Positions 37,378-46,710 of a DNA stretch of 64,000 bases are shown here, in pieces. The notes under the pieces are model-generated. The model was not told the origin of the DNA, ran no database searches, and saw nothing but the letters and a program-made list of their open reading frames with translations. Origin of the DNA: Luteimonas marina (GTDB lineage: Bacteria; Pseudomonadota; Gammaproteobacteria; Xanthomonadales; Xanthomonadaceae); the NCBI RefSeq assembly GCF_007859325.1, contig NZ_VOHK01000002.1:538069-602068 (forward strand). The letters are read 5' to 3'. The first letter of the stretch is position 1. Every line of letters begins with the position of its first letter. The translations under genes and the position numbers were made by a program.

Positions 37378-37413
37378 CGCGCGGCGCTGCCGGCGGGGTG
37401 GTACTGGAAGAGG

Positions 37414-37439
37414 AAAAGCCCGGCGAATGCCGGGCTTTT
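37414..37439 (+). terminator. sppA terminator
   Basis: AAAAGCCCGGC and GCCGGGCTTTT form a perfect 11-base stem with a GAAT loop, ending in a short T-run. It lies 37 bases after the sppA stop and is the clearest intrinsic terminator in the window. Confidence 0.9.
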
Positions 37440-37485
37440 CATTGGCGAGGGAAAAAACGCCAGCGCAACCGAGTTGAAAGAAAGT

Positions 37486-37564
37486 CGTCATCCCCGCGAA
37501 AGCGGGGATCCAGTGTCCTTATGCGCCAAAGTCAAAATGGATCCCCGCTTTCGCGGGGATGACG
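37486..37564. repeat. REP-like inverted pair, GTCATCCCCGCG variant
   Basis: CGTCATCCCCGCGAAAGCGG and its inverse CCGCTTTCGCGGGGATGACG flank about 40 bases. It lies between convergent sppA and kdgK. Confidence 0.85.
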
Positions 37565-37648
37565 GCAAGGGGGCGGCTTTTTTTCCAGAGGATCGTTCCT
37601 TCGCAAGTTCGCGACGACGCCAGCGCATGCGCCGCGCGTTGCTGCCGC

Positions 37649-38671
37649 TCAGCGCTTCACGTCCAGCCGCTCGCCGCGCACCAGCGCCATCACGTCTTCG
37701 GCGTCGCACAGGTTGAAATCGCCCGGCACCGCGTGCTTCAGGCAGCCGGCGGCGTGGCCGAAGCGCAGGCTGTCGGCGTCGTCCCAGCCCGACGCCAGAC
37801 CATGCAGCACGCCGGCGGCGAAGGCGTCGCCGCCGCCGATGCGGTCGACGATGCCCGGCAGTTCGCGGGGTTCGACCCGGTGCAGCGCGCCATCGCGCGT
37901 GGCCATCAGCGCGCCCAGCGCGTGGTGGTCGACGCTGCTCTGCGCGCGCGTGGTGCAGGCGATGCGCTGCAGGCGCGGGAAGGCGTCGAACGCGCGCCGC
38001 GCGGCGATCGCGAAGCGCTGCTCGTGGGTGTCCGCGGACGCGTCGTCCGCGCCGAGCACGACGTCGATGTCGCGATGATCGGCGAAGGCGATCGCGGCGC
38101 CGTCCAGTAGCGGGCGCAGGATCGATGCCGGGTCGCCATCCCAGGCCGCCCACAGCTTCGGCCGGAAATTGCCGTCGAACGACACCTGCACGCCCTGCGC
38201 GACGGCGGCGCGGACCGCGTCGGCGGCCGCGGCGGCGGTGGCCGCGCCCAGCGCCGGGGTCACGCCGGAGAGGTGCAGCCAGCCGGCGCCGCGCAGCAGG
38301 GCCGGCCAGTCGTAGCCGTCGGCCGGCGCCAGCGCGAAGGCCGAATCGGCGCGGTCGTACAGCACCTCGCTGGGGCGGTGCCCGGCGCCGGTGGCGAGGA
38401 AGTACAACCCCATCCGTCCCGCGGCCAGGTGCACCGCGCGGGTGTCCACCCCGTGCCGGCGCAGTTCGCCCAGCACGGCGCGGCCCAGGGCGTTGTCGGC
38501 CACGGTGCCGAGCATGGCCACCTCGTGCCCGAAGCGGGCCAGCGACACGCCGACGTTGGCCTCGGCGCCGCCGACGTGGACCTCCAGCCGGGGCGACTGC
38601 AGCAGCAGCTCCCGCCCGGGCGCCGCCAGGCGCAGCAGCAGTTCACCGAAACAGACGATTCGAGCGGACAT
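37649..38671 (-). CDS. kdgK: 2-dehydro-3-deoxygluconokinase (PfkB family)
   Basis: The 340-residue sugar kinase opens with IVCFGELLLRLAAPG and carries the PfkB signature 1 region EVHVGGAEANVGVSLARFG and the C-terminal anion-hole/catalytic motif DRIGGGDAFAAGVLHG. It lies divergently beside a TonB-dependent receptor of the pectin locus. Its likely reaction is phosphorylation of KDG, the product of KduI/KduD, to KDPG. The ATG at 38671 sits six bases behind ACGGGA; a GTG two codons upstream is the alternative. An ACCGGT-type operator lies about 100 bases upstream. Confidence 0.88.
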   Translation of the reverse strand: MSARIVCFGELLLRLAAPGRELLLQSPRLEVHVGGAEANVGVSLARFGHEVAMLGTVADNALGRAVLGELRRHGVDTRAVHLAAGRMGLYFLATGAGHRPSEVLYDRADSAFALAPADGYDWPALLRGAGWLHLSGVTPALGAATAAAAADAVRAAVAQGVQVSFDGNFRPKLWAAWDGDPASILRPLLDGAAIAFADHRDIDVVLGADDASADTHEQRFAIAARRAFDAFPRLQRIACTTRAQSSVDHHALGALMATRDGALHRVEPRELPGIVDRIGGGDAFAAGVLHGLASGWDDADSLRFGHAAGCLKHAVPGDFNLCDAEDVMALVRGERLDVKR

Positions 38672-38770
38672 GGGCACTCCCGTTGGCTCCCGGCATCATC
38701 GGCCAGTCGAGGCCTTGGGCGCTTTTTGCGGCGCAGCATGCTTGCCGGGCAAGGTTTTGTTAGGGTTTTG

Positions 38771-38786
38771 ACCAGCGGTGTCATTC
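38771..38786. promoter_or_regulatory. Operator-like site between kdgK and the TonB receptor
   Basis: Read on the minus strand this is AATGACACCGCTGGT, close to the TGACACCGGTTACC found before kduI. It is centrally placed between divergent kdgK and the receptor gene, and could serve both as a target of the LacI-family regulator at 48624. Confidence 0.5.
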
Positions 38787-38868
38787 AGGCCGCGGGGCAC
38801 CATCTCAAACACACGCATTCAGTCGGGCGCCGCGATGGCCGATGTCTGACTTCACCGGAGGGGAAATT

Positions 38869-41652
38869 ATGCAAGTTGTCCGCCAGAGAAAAAAGACACC
38901 GGTTACCTTGCTGGCCGTGTCGATCGGTTTCGCGCTGCAGGCACAGGCCCTGGTCGCCATGGCGCAGGATCCGGCGCAGGCGACCGAAGCGCCGGCCGCG
39001 GCGCCTGCCGAAGACGCACAGACGTTCGACACCATGGTCGTGACCGGCTATCGCGCCAGCCTCGAACGTGCGGTGGACATCAAGCGCGGCGAAGCCGGCG
39101 TCGTCGACGCGATCGTGGCCGAGGACATCGCCGACTTCCCCGACCTCAACCTGGCCGAATCGCTGCAGCGCATCCCGGGCGTGTCGATCACCCGCGAAGG
39201 CGGCGAAGGCCGCAACATCTCGGTGCGCGGCCTCGGCCCGCAGTTCACCCGCGTGCGCATCAACGGCATCGAAGGCCTCGCCACCGGCGGCGGCACCGAT
39301 ACCTCCGGTGGCGTGAACCGCGGGCGCAGCTTCGACTTCAACACCTTCGCGTCCGACCTGTTCACCCAGCTCGTGGTGCGCAAGACGTCGGCGGCGGAAA
39401 TCGAGGAAGGCTCGCTGGGTGCGACCGTCGACCTGCGCACCGCGCGTCCGTTCGACTACGACGGCTTCACCATGGCCATCGGCGGGCAGATGGGCTACGG
39501 CAGCCTCGCGAAGGAATACGACCCGCGCGGCACGTTCCTGATCAGCAACACCTTCGCCGACGGCCATGCCGGCGCGCTGCTGTCGATCGCCTATACCGAC
39601 CGCACCGTGGTCGAGGAAGGTTCGGATACCGTGCGCTGGTGGACGGCGCAGAACACCTCCACCAACTTCTTCGCTCCGGATTCGCCGTTCCAGGCCGCGC
39701 TCGACCCGAACGTCTACCATCCGCGCATCCCGCGCTACAACCTCTACCGCCACGAGCAGGAGCGCCTGGGCATCACCGGCGCGCTGCAGTTCAAGCTGGG
39801 CGACCGCACCGAACTGGTGTTCGATGGCCTGTACGCGCGCTTCGACGCCAACCGCTGGCAGGACAACATCAACGCCGTGTCGTTCAGCCGCACCAATGCC
39901 GACGGCAAGCAGGAAACCCGGGTCCTGGACGGCGAGATCGACAGCCGCGGCAACCTGGTCTACGGCGTGTTCGACAACGTCGACATCCGCTCCGAAGGCC
40001 GCTACGACGAGCAGAACACCACGTTCACCCAGCTGACCGCGGCGCTCGAGCATGGCTTCAGCGACAGTGTGAAGCTCAATGCGCTGGTCGGCATGTCGTC
40101 GTCCGAATACGACAATCCGATCCAGACCACGGTCATCGCCGACAAGTTCAACGCGCAGGGCTTCAGCTGGGACTACCGCGGCAACAGCCGCCTTCCCGTG
40201 TTCGACTACGGCAGCGTCGATCCCACCGACACCAGTGGCTGGACGCTGGCCGAGATCCGCCTGCGCCCGCAGTGGGTCGAGAACACCTTCGATACCGCCA
40301 CGATGGACCTGTCATGGGCAGCCTCGCCGTACTTCACGCTCAAGGGCGGCGTGAACTACAAGAACTACGAGTTCAAGAGCCGCGAATGGGGACGCGGCAC
40401 GCCCGGCAGCGGTCGCGTGGAAACGGTGGGCGGGATCACGGTCACGCCCGACGCGCTGGCCTCGCTGATGCGCCAGTACCACATCGGCGGCTTCGGCAGC
40501 GCGGTCGTGCCGGACGTGGTGTCGTTCGCGCAGTCGCTGGGCATCCACGGCGGCACCGGTCCGTATGCCGTCCATCACTACCTCACCAATACCATCGCCA
40601 ACGACCGTTCGGTCCAGGAGGAAAGCCTGGGCTTCTACGTGCAGGGCGACTTCAACTTCGACATCGGTGCGATCCCGGTGCGCGGCAACGTCGGCGTGCG
40701 TCGCGTCGAGACCGAACTGACCAGCACCGGCTGGATCAACATCACCACGCCCGGCCAGGTGGTGAACAAGTACAGCGATACTCTGCCTTCGTTCAATCTC
40801 GTCGCCGAACTCACGCCGGACCTGCTGCTGCGCGTCGCCGGCGCCGAAGTGATGACCCGGCCCAACCTCGGGTTCCTGGGCGTGGGCACCACCTTCAGCG
40901 TGGCGGGCGGTTCGCGCACGGTGACCACCGGCAATCCCAACGTCGAGCCGTTCCGCGCCAAGACCTTCGACCTCGGGCTGGAGTGGTACCTGCGCGACGG
41001 CGGCCTGGTGTCGGTCGGCCTGTTCTACAAGGACATCGACAGCTACATCCAGACCTCGCGCGAAAGCCGGCCGTTCCATACCTCGGGCCTGCCGGCCTCG
41101 CTGCTCCTGCCGGAGTGGAACGTGACCCCGGATGACGAGTTCGTGTTCCAGCAGCCCCTGAACACGCCCGGCGGCGAGCTCAAGGGCGTGGAACTGGGCT
41201 ACCAGCAGCCGTTCACGTTCCTGCCCGGCTTCTGGAGCGATTTCGGCGTGCAGCTCAACTACACCTGGGTCGAATCCGAAATCCAGTACCTGTCGTCCTC
41301 CGGTGCGCCGACCGCGAAGGGACCGATGGTGGGCCTGTCGGAGAACGCCTGGAACGCGACGCTCTACTACGACAACCAGAAGTTCTCCGCGCGCATCTCC
41401 GCAGCCTATCGCGACGAGTACGCCAACCAGATCCCGGGCCGCGAAGGTACCGACCTGGAAGGCACCGCCGCCACGACCACGATCGACGCATCGCTGTCGT
41501 ACAACTTCAACGACAACTTCTCGATCTCGCTCGAAGGCCTGAACCTGACCGACGAATGGTCCGACCTGTGGATGGACACGGGGCGTGACGCATCGATCGC
41601 GTACACGCATACCGGTCGCCAGTACCTGCTGGGCTTCCGCTACAAGTTCTGA
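38869..41652 (+). CDS. TonB-dependent receptor of the pectin locus
   Basis: The outer-membrane protein has about 927 residues. The signal peptide ends near ALVAMAQDPAQA. The plug domain begins with DTMVVTGYRASLERAVDIKR, continues with LAESLQRIPGVSITREGG and RNISVRGLGPQFTRVRINGI, and is followed by the 22-strand barrel. It ends in the C-terminal aromatic signature LLGFRYKF. The start at 38869 follows GGAGGGG at good spacing. This type (the XCC TBDT carbohydrate class) imports oligosaccharides. Placement next to kdgK and upstream of the lyase points to oligogalacturonides, but the ligand is inferred. A hairpin terminator follows. Confidence 0.9.
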   Translation: MQVVRQRKKTPVTLLAVSIGFALQAQALVAMAQDPAQATEAPAAAPAEDAQTFDTMVVTGYRASLERAVDIKRGEAGVVDAIVAEDIADFPDLNLAESLQRIPGVSITREGGEGRNISVRGLGPQFTRVRINGIEGLATGGGTDTSGGVNRGRSFDFNTFASDLFTQLVVRKTSAAEIEEGSLGATVDLRTARPFDYDGFTMAIGGQMGYGSLAKEYDPRGTFLISNTFADGHAGALLSIAYTDRTVVEEGSDTVRWWTAQNTSTNFFAPDSPFQAALDPNVYHPRIPRYNLYRHEQERLGITGALQFKLGDRTELVFDGLYARFDANRWQDNINAVSFSRTNADGKQETRVLDGEIDSRGNLVYGVFDNVDIRSEGRYDEQNTTFTQLTAALEHGFSDSVKLNALVGMSSSEYDNPIQTTVIADKFNAQGFSWDYRGNSRLPVFDYGSVDPTDTSGWTLAEIRLRPQWVENTFDTATMDLSWAASPYFTLKGGVNYKNYEFKSREWGRGTPGSGRVETVGGITVTPDALASLMRQYHIGGFGSAVVPDVVSFAQSLGIHGGTGPYAVHHYLTNTIANDRSVQEESLGFYVQGDFNFDIGAIPVRGNVGVRRVETELTSTGWINITTPGQVVNKYSDTLPSFNLVAELTPDLLLRVAGAEVMTRPNLGFLGVGTTFSVAGGSRTVTTGNPNVEPFRAKTFDLGLEWYLRDGGLVSVGLFYKDIDSYIQTSRESRPFHTSGLPASLLLPEWNVTPDDEFVFQQPLNTPGGELKGVELGYQQPFTFLPGFWSDFGVQLNYTWVESEIQYLSSSGAPTAKGPMVGLSENAWNATLYYDNQKFSARISAAYRDEYANQIPGREGTDLEGTAATTTIDASLSYNFNDNFSISLEGLNLTDEWSDLWMDTGRDASIAYTHTGRQYLLGFRYKF
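38895..38907. promoter_or_regulatory. Operator-like GACACCGGTTACC inside the receptor gene
   Basis: The same 13 bases occur upstream of kduI (49936-49948). Here they lie in codons 9-14 of the receptor. They may be a downstream operator, or may reflect chance in the coding sequence for KTPVT. Confidence 0.4.
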
Positions 41653-41704
41653 CGGTCCGGCGCGCGGCGGTCCTGACGGGCCGCCGCTGCGATATCTTGT
41701 CCGG

Positions 41705-41727
41705 AAGGGGCCCGTGCAGGGCCCCTT
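41705..41727. terminator. Hairpin terminator between receptor and esterase
   Basis: AAGGGGCCC and GGGCCCCTT form a nine-base stem with loop GTGCA, then CTGC. It lies between convergent genes and could serve both strands. Confidence 0.75.
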
Positions 41728-41774
41728 CTGCATATGTGCACCCTGTTCCCGGCCGGCCGGCCGCCGGGGGCGTG

Positions 41775-43364
41775 CTACAGCGTGCCGCGCTGGACGAAGG
41801 GCGCGCGCTGGTAGAGGCGGCGTTCGCCACCGCGCGGATCGTCCTGCATGACCGGCGCGTCGCCGAACACCATCGTCTCGCGGCGCTCGAGCGAATAGGG
41901 CTGCCAGCCCGCAGTGGCGCCGGCGCGCGGATCGCCGCTGCGCGCGAAGGCGAGCAGGGCGTCGCTCATCGCGTCGGCGACGCGCTGTGCGTCGGCCGAA
42001 GCGCCCGTGCGCGAGCCCGGTTGCGCGATGTTGTCGAACGCCAGCGCGATGTCGAGGGTGTGGAAGGCGCGCAGGCGTTCGCCTTCTTCGCCCGGCGGGT
42101 GCCAGTCGAGCTGGTAGGCCCAGGTGTTGCCGTGGCCGTCGCGCGCACGCGCTTCGAGTTCCTCCACCGCGCCGCGCCAGGAGCGGCCGGCAGTGGTGGC
42201 GGCGAAGAACACCTCGCTGGGCGTGTAGTCCGGGTACATCCGCCGGTACCCGGCGATGACCACGTCGGGCTCGATGTCGACGTACTGCTGCGCGCGCAGT
42301 TTCGCCGGCAGCGTGGCCCAGTCGAGCGCGAAGTTCGCCGGATCGTTGCCGAGGAAGGCGCGCGTCTCGTCGCGGGTGTTGCCGATCACCATCGGCACCT
42401 GCGCCGACTGCGGCGGCGCGTCCGGCCAGAACGGATGCCGCGGCAGGACGTCGCCGTCCATCACCGGGCCGAAGTAGAGCGCCGTGTCCTCTATCCGCGA
42501 GGGATCGCGCACCGACTGCGCCTGCAGCAGCACGTCGACCGGCAGCGTGCGCAGCGCATCGATGTCCGTCGCCGCCAGGCCGAGCGCTTCGAGGTAGAGG
42601 CGCGCGCGGCCGTCGGCGGCGCGCGGGCCGGCGGCGGTGACCTGCTGGCCGCTCATCGTCCAGGCACGGTGGAACAGGCCGCGCGCGGCCGGCATCGCCA
42701 TCAGCGTGGCGATCTTGGCGCCGCCGCCGGACTGGCCGAACACGGTGACGTTGCCGGCGTCGCCGCCGAACGCCGCGGCGTGTTCGCGCACCCAGTGCAG
42801 CGCCTGCACCAGGTCGAGCTGGCCGACGTTGCCCGAGGCCGCGTACGCCGACCCCGCGATCCCGCGCAGGTGCAGATAGCCGAAGGCGTTGAGGCGATGG
42901 TTGACGGTGACCACGACCACGTCGCCGCGCAGGCACAGGCGCGTGCCGTCGTACAGCGGGTCGCTGCCGGAGCCGGTGTTGTAGCCGCCGCCGTGGACGT
43001 AGACCAGGACCGGACGCCTGCCGCCGTCGTGCAGCGCCGGCGTCCAGACGTTGAGGCACAGGCAGTCCTCGCTGCCCGGGCCCTCGTCGCCGCGCTGCGG
43101 GGCCGGGGCGCCGTAGTCGAACGCGTCGCGCACGCCGCGCCAGCGTGGCTCCTGCGTCGCCGGCAGGAAACGCCTCGCCGACGTGTCCGCGCCGTAGGGG
43201 ATGCCACGGAACACGTGCACGCCATGCTCGCGCACACCGGCGATGCGTCCGCCGCGCACGCGTGCGAGCGCGTGCGAAGGTGTGGCGAGGATGGCGCCCG
43301 GAATCAGGCAGGCTGCGCCCGCGAGCGCGGCCCGCCGCAGGAACTGCCGTCGTGACGGCGCCAT
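41775..43364 (-). CDS. Type-B carboxylesterase, Tat-type signal
   Basis: The 529-residue alpha/beta hydrolase has a twin-arginine-like signal (SRRQFLRRAALAGAACLIPG). The carboxylesterase family motifs are EDCLCLNVWTP, the oxyanion YVHGGGYNTGSGS, and the nucleophile elbow VTVFGQSGGGAKIATL. The acid and His partners probably lie in GNTRDETRAFLG and RLRAFHTLDIALAFDN. It starts 10 bases after the pectate lyase stop, so the two form one transcript. It may remove acyl or acetyl groups from pectic oligomers in the periplasm, but the substrate is inferred from context. Secretion before or after folding depends on whether the Tat signal is real. Confidence 0.87.
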   Translation of the reverse strand: MAPSRRQFLRRAALAGAACLIPGAILATPSHALARVRGGRIAGVREHGVHVFRGIPYGADTSARRFLPATQEPRWRGVRDAFDYGAPAPQRGDEGPGSEDCLCLNVWTPALHDGGRRPVLVYVHGGGYNTGSGSDPLYDGTRLCLRGDVVVVTVNHRLNAFGYLHLRGIAGSAYAASGNVGQLDLVQALHWVREHAAAFGGDAGNVTVFGQSGGGAKIATLMAMPAARGLFHRAWTMSGQQVTAAGPRAADGRARLYLEALGLAATDIDALRTLPVDVLLQAQSVRDPSRIEDTALYFGPVMDGDVLPRHPFWPDAPPQSAQVPMVIGNTRDETRAFLGNDPANFALDWATLPAKLRAQQYVDIEPDVVIAGYRRMYPDYTPSEVFFAATTAGRSWRGAVEELEARARDGHGNTWAYQLDWHPPGEEGERLRAFHTLDIALAFDNIAQPGSRTGASADAQRVADAMSDALLAFARSGDPRAGATAGWQPYSLERRETMVFGDAPVMQDDPRGGERRLYQRAPFVQRGTL

Positions 43365-43374
43365 GCCGCTGCCG

Positions 43375-44712
43375 TCAGCGCAGCGGCTCGCCGCGCTCGT
43401 AGCCGGCGTGCGGCTCCATCGTGTCGAGGTTCCAGTCCGCCTCGACGAAGGGCTTGCGGGTTTGCGCGTACTGCGGATAACCGCCGACCTCGTCCTGGCT
43501 GTCGATGATCTCGCCGCGGCCCTCGACCACGTCGGCGACGATGCGGCGATCGATCGGGTCGCGGTTCCAGGGCGTCGCGCCGGCCTTCTCGATCACCGAG
43601 TCCTGCACCTGCGCCGAGGGCAGCAGCGCCACGCCGAACGGCAGCGCCGGCGGCGTCTTCAGCCGGTTCACCTTCACCGGCGCGGTGGTGTAGCGGCCGA
43701 TCTCCGGGATGGTCGCCTCGCCGATCACGTCCACCGCCAGGTTGTCGTCGAGGTAGAGGTCGACGTCGCCGGAGCCGCCGATCATGAACAAGGCGAGCTT
43801 CTTCGTGTCGTGGCCGGCGCGCAGCACGTTGCCGCGCAGGATCATCGTGCCGGTGGCGTAGTCGTGGCCCAGCCATTCCTCGGCGATCAGGTTGTAGTGC
43901 GCCGCGCGAGTGCCCGGGTTGTAGATCAGGTTGTTGACGACCTGCCCGCTGACGCCGCCCTTGAACAGCGGGTTGCGCTCGTAGTTGTGCGCGTACAGGT
44001 TGCCGGTGATCAGGATGTCCTGGACGTGGTCGTGCACCAGGGTGCCCTTGGAGTGCTCGCCCTTGCCGTGGCTGGAATACGCCAGCCCCTCGGCGATCAG
44101 GTTGTTGCTGAAGGTGATGCGGCGCGACGTGCCCTTGCGGAAATCCTCCAGCGTGCGGCCGCCCTCGATGAAGCGCGTGCCCGACGACGACAGGCCCTCG
44201 TCGGTGCCCCAAGTCAGCGAGCAGTGGTCGACGATCACGTTCTCGGCGCGCACGGTGGAGATCGCATCGAAATCCACGCCGCTGCGCAGCGGCTTGCCGG
44301 CATCGCCCGGGCGCACGCGGATGTGGCGCACGATCACGTCGTGGGTGGCGATGTCGATGCCGCCGCGGATCAGGGTGATGCCCGGCGCCGGCGCGGTCTG
44401 GCCGGCGATGGTGAGGAAGGGTTCGGTGATGCGCAGCGTCTGCACGCCCAGGTCGATCACGCCGCCGACCTCGAACACCACGATGCGCGGCCCCTTGGCC
44501 TCGACCGCGGCGCGGAACGATCCGGGGCCGTCGGCGGCCAGGGTGGTGACGCGCAGGATCTGCCCGCCGCGCCCGCCCGGCGTGTGCGCGGCCCAGCCCT
44601 GCGCGCCGGGGAAGGCGAGGGGTTCGGCGGCGACGGCCTGCAGGGGCGCGGCCAGGCACAGCAGGCAGGCGAGGGCGGTCAGCCAGGCGGAAAGACGGCG
44701 GATCGGGGACAT
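43375..44712 (-). CDS. Secreted pectate lyase-like beta-helix protein
   Basis: The 445-residue protein has a signal peptide (LTALACLLCLAAPLQAVAA). The mature N-terminus EPLAFPGAQGWAAHTPGGRGG and FEVGGVIDLGVQTLRI are typical of the pectate lyase superfamily (PL1-like). So is the stacked beta-helix sequence DVIVRHIRVRPGD, ENVIVDHCSLTWGTDEG, RITFSNNLIAEGL, and so on. The conserved WGTDE and His/Arg positions support catalysis. It would cleave polygalacturonate by beta-elimination, giving 4,5-unsaturated ends for KduI/KduD processing. The ATG at 44712 begins the signal peptide. It shares a divergent region carrying two operator-like sites with the FAH/TRAP unit. Confidence 0.87.
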   Translation of the reverse strand: MSPIRRLSAWLTALACLLCLAAPLQAVAAEPLAFPGAQGWAAHTPGGRGGQILRVTTLAADGPGSFRAAVEAKGPRIVVFEVGGVIDLGVQTLRITEPFLTIAGQTAPAPGITLIRGGIDIATHDVIVRHIRVRPGDAGKPLRSGVDFDAISTVRAENVIVDHCSLTWGTDEGLSSSGTRFIEGGRTLEDFRKGTSRRITFSNNLIAEGLAYSSHGKGEHSKGTLVHDHVQDILITGNLYAHNYERNPLFKGGVSGQVVNNLIYNPGTRAAHYNLIAEEWLGHDYATGTMILRGNVLRAGHDTKKLALFMIGGSGDVDLYLDDNLAVDVIGEATIPEIGRYTTAPVKVNRLKTPPALPFGVALLPSAQVQDSVIEKAGATPWNRDPIDRRIVADVVEGRGEIIDSQDEVGGYPQYAQTRKPFVEADWNLDTMEPHAGYERGEPLR

Positions 44713-44756
44713 TCGGGCGGCTCCATCGGGGTCTGATTGTGCGGCCGGAGAGGAAA

Positions 44757-44804
44757 TGTCCACCGGTTTGCCGCACTGCACATTGAAGATGACACCGGTT
44801 TACC
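44757..44804. promoter_or_regulatory. Two operator-like sites in the pectate lyase/TRAP divergent region
   Basis: TGTCCACCGGTTTGCC (44757-44772) and TGACACCGGTTTACC (44790-44804) share the ACCGGTTT core and are 33 bases apart, centre to centre. That is close to three helical turns, which would suit a dimer pair binding on one face. Confidence 0.6.
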
Positions 44805-44859
44805 TTACAAGGACATCCAGCCTGCGGCGATCTGCACCGCAACATCATCCGGAGGGGGC

Positions 44860-45714
44860 TTGAGCAGCGAGACGGAAACATCGACGGAAGCGGCCCGGAC
44901 GGCCGCGGAGGAAGCGGTCATCGCTGCGGCCTTTGTCCAGGCGCGCCTGCGCGGGGCATCGCTGCCGGCGTTCCCCGGGGCGATCCCGGCGGACCTGGTG
45001 GCGGCGTACCACATCCAGGACCTCGCGATCGCGGACTGGCCCGACCGGGTGGTGGGCTGGAAGGTGGGCTACATCGCCGAAGGCCGGCGCGACGCGTCGG
45101 GCGACGACCGCCTGCTGGGGCCGATCTTCGCGCGCCAGCTCCACGTCGGCGCGGGCATGGCGGCGTTCCCGGTGTTCGTCGGGGGCTTCGCCGCGGTCGA
45201 GGCCGAGTACGTGCTGCGGCTGGAGGCCGACGCCCCGGCCGGCAAGCTCGACTGGACGCCGGACGAGACCGCGCAGGTGCCGGCCACGCTGCATATCGGC
45301 GTGGAAGTCGCCAGCAGCCCGCTGGCGACGATCAACGAACTGGGGCCGCGGGTGGTGGTGTCGGACTTCGGCAACAACAACGGGCTGGCGCTGGGTCCGG
45401 AGATCCGCGACTGGCGCGCGCTGCCCGAAGCCTCGCTGCTTGCCGAAACCTGGATCGACGACAAGCGTGTCGGCAGCGGCGGCGCGACCACGCTGCCCGG
45501 CGGCCTGCTCGCGGCGTACGCCTTCGCGCTGTCGCGTTCGGCGAAGCGGGGACGGCCGCTCAAGGCCGGCGACCTGATCGCCACCGGCAACGCCACCGGC
45601 ATCCACGACATCCGCATCGGCCAGGTCGCGCGCGTGCGCTTCGGCGAGCAAGGCGAGATCGCCGGCCGCGCCGTGGCCGCCGCGCCGCTGTCGCCCGAGG
45701 ACGGGCCGGCATGA
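44860..45714 (+). CDS. FAH-family protein, 2-keto-4-pentenoate hydratase type
   Basis: The 284-residue protein has the fold signature of 2-keto-4-pentenoate hydratases and related fumarylacetoacetate hydrolase-family enzymes: GWKVGYIAEGRRDASGDD, LGPIFARQL, FAAVEAEYVLRLE and GDLIATGNATGIHDIRIGQVARVRF. The Glu residues in EAEYVLRLE probably bind a divalent metal. The start is TTG behind GGAGGGGG; there is no ATG in frame before the conserved part. Its stop overlaps the TRAP binding-protein start by four bases. A hydratase of an unsaturated keto acid from pectin is possible, but no substrate can be fixed. Confidence 0.78.
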   Translation: MSSETETSTEAARTAAEEAVIAAAFVQARLRGASLPAFPGAIPADLVAAYHIQDLAIADWPDRVVGWKVGYIAEGRRDASGDDRLLGPIFARQLHVGAGMAAFPVFVGGFAAVEAEYVLRLEADAPAGKLDWTPDETAQVPATLHIGVEVASSPLATINELGPRVVVSDFGNNNGLALGPEIRDWRALPEASLLAETWIDDKRVGSGGATTLPGGLLAAYAFALSRSAKRGRPLKAGDLIATGNATGIHDIRIGQVARVRFGEQGEIAGRAVAAAPLSPEDGPA

Positions 45715-46700
45715 GGCGGCGCGGCTTCGTCGCCGGACTCGGCGCCGCCTGCGCGGCCGGCCTGCTGTCCGGCCGCGGCCTGGCCGCCGACGGCGGCCGC
45801 GTGCTGACCGCGACCGACGTGCACGTGAGCAACTACCCGACGGTCGAGGCGGTGCGCTGGATCGGCGAGACCCTGGCGCGCGAGACCGACGGGCGCGTGC
45901 GCATCCGCCAGTACCACTCCGGCCAGCTCGGGCGCGAGTCCGAGGCGATCGACATGGCCCGCTACGGCGCCATCGACATCACCCGCGTCTACGGCGGCGC
46001 GCTCAACAACGCCTTCCCGCTGACGATCCCGCTGTGCCTGCCCTACGTGTTCGATTCCACCGCGCACATGCGCCACGCGCTCGATGGCGGCATCGCCGCG
46101 ACGGTGCTGCAGGGCTTCGGCACGCGCGACCTGGTGGGGCTGGCGATCTACGACAGCGGCGCGCGCAGCTTCTACAACACGCGCCGTCCGCTGGTGAAGC
46201 CCGAGGACCTGCACGGGCTGAAGATCCGCGTCGCCGCCTCCGACATCTTCATCCGGCTGGTGCGCCTGCTCGGCGCCAACCCCACGCCGATGTCGCTGGG
46301 CGACACGTTCTCGGGCATGGAGACGCACATGATCGACGGCGCCGAGAACAACATGCGCAGCTTCCATTCCAGCCGCCATTTCGAGGCCGCGGCCTACTGG
46401 TCGGAGAGCGAGCATTCGCGCGCGCCGGACATCCTGCTGATCTCGCAGCGCTCGCTCGACGCGCTCGAGGCCCGCGACCGCGACCTGCTGCTGGACGCGT
46501 CGCGCGAATCGGTGAAGGTGATGCGCGAGCTGTGGGACGCCTCCGAGGCAGCGGCGCGACAGGCGGTGAGCGACGCGGGCGTCGCGTTCAACACCGTCGA
46601 CACCGACGCCTTCCACGCCGCGGCGCGACCGCTGGTGGACGACTACCTGCGCGATGCCGCGATCGCCGACATCCACCGCCGCATCCGCGCCGCGGCCTGA
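45711..46700 (+). CDS. dctP: TRAP transporter solute-binding protein (DctP family)
   Basis: The 329-residue periplasmic protein has a signal that includes RRRGFVAGLGAACAAGLLSG. Typical DctP features follow: YPTVEAVRWIGETLARETDGRVRIRQYHSGQLG, the ligand-binding arginine region LHGLKIRVAASDIF, and GMETHMIDGAENNM. It binds an acidic ligand through an Arg-carboxylate contact. In this locus a uronate or unsaturated galacturonide is the obvious candidate. The ATG overlaps the FAH gene stop (ATGA). Confidence 0.9.
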   Translation: MRRRGFVAGLGAACAAGLLSGRGLAADGGRVLTATDVHVSNYPTVEAVRWIGETLARETDGRVRIRQYHSGQLGRESEAIDMARYGAIDITRVYGGALNNAFPLTIPLCLPYVFDSTAHMRHALDGGIAATVLQGFGTRDLVGLAIYDSGARSFYNTRRPLVKPEDLHGLKIRVAASDIFIRLVRLLGANPTPMSLGDTFSGMETHMIDGAENNMRSFHSSRHFEAAAYWSESEHSRAPDILLISQRSLDALEARDRDLLLDASRESVKVMRELWDASEAAARQAVSDAGVAFNTVDTDAFHAAARPLVDDYLRDAAIADIHRRIRAAA

Positions 46701-46710
46701 GGACTCCACG

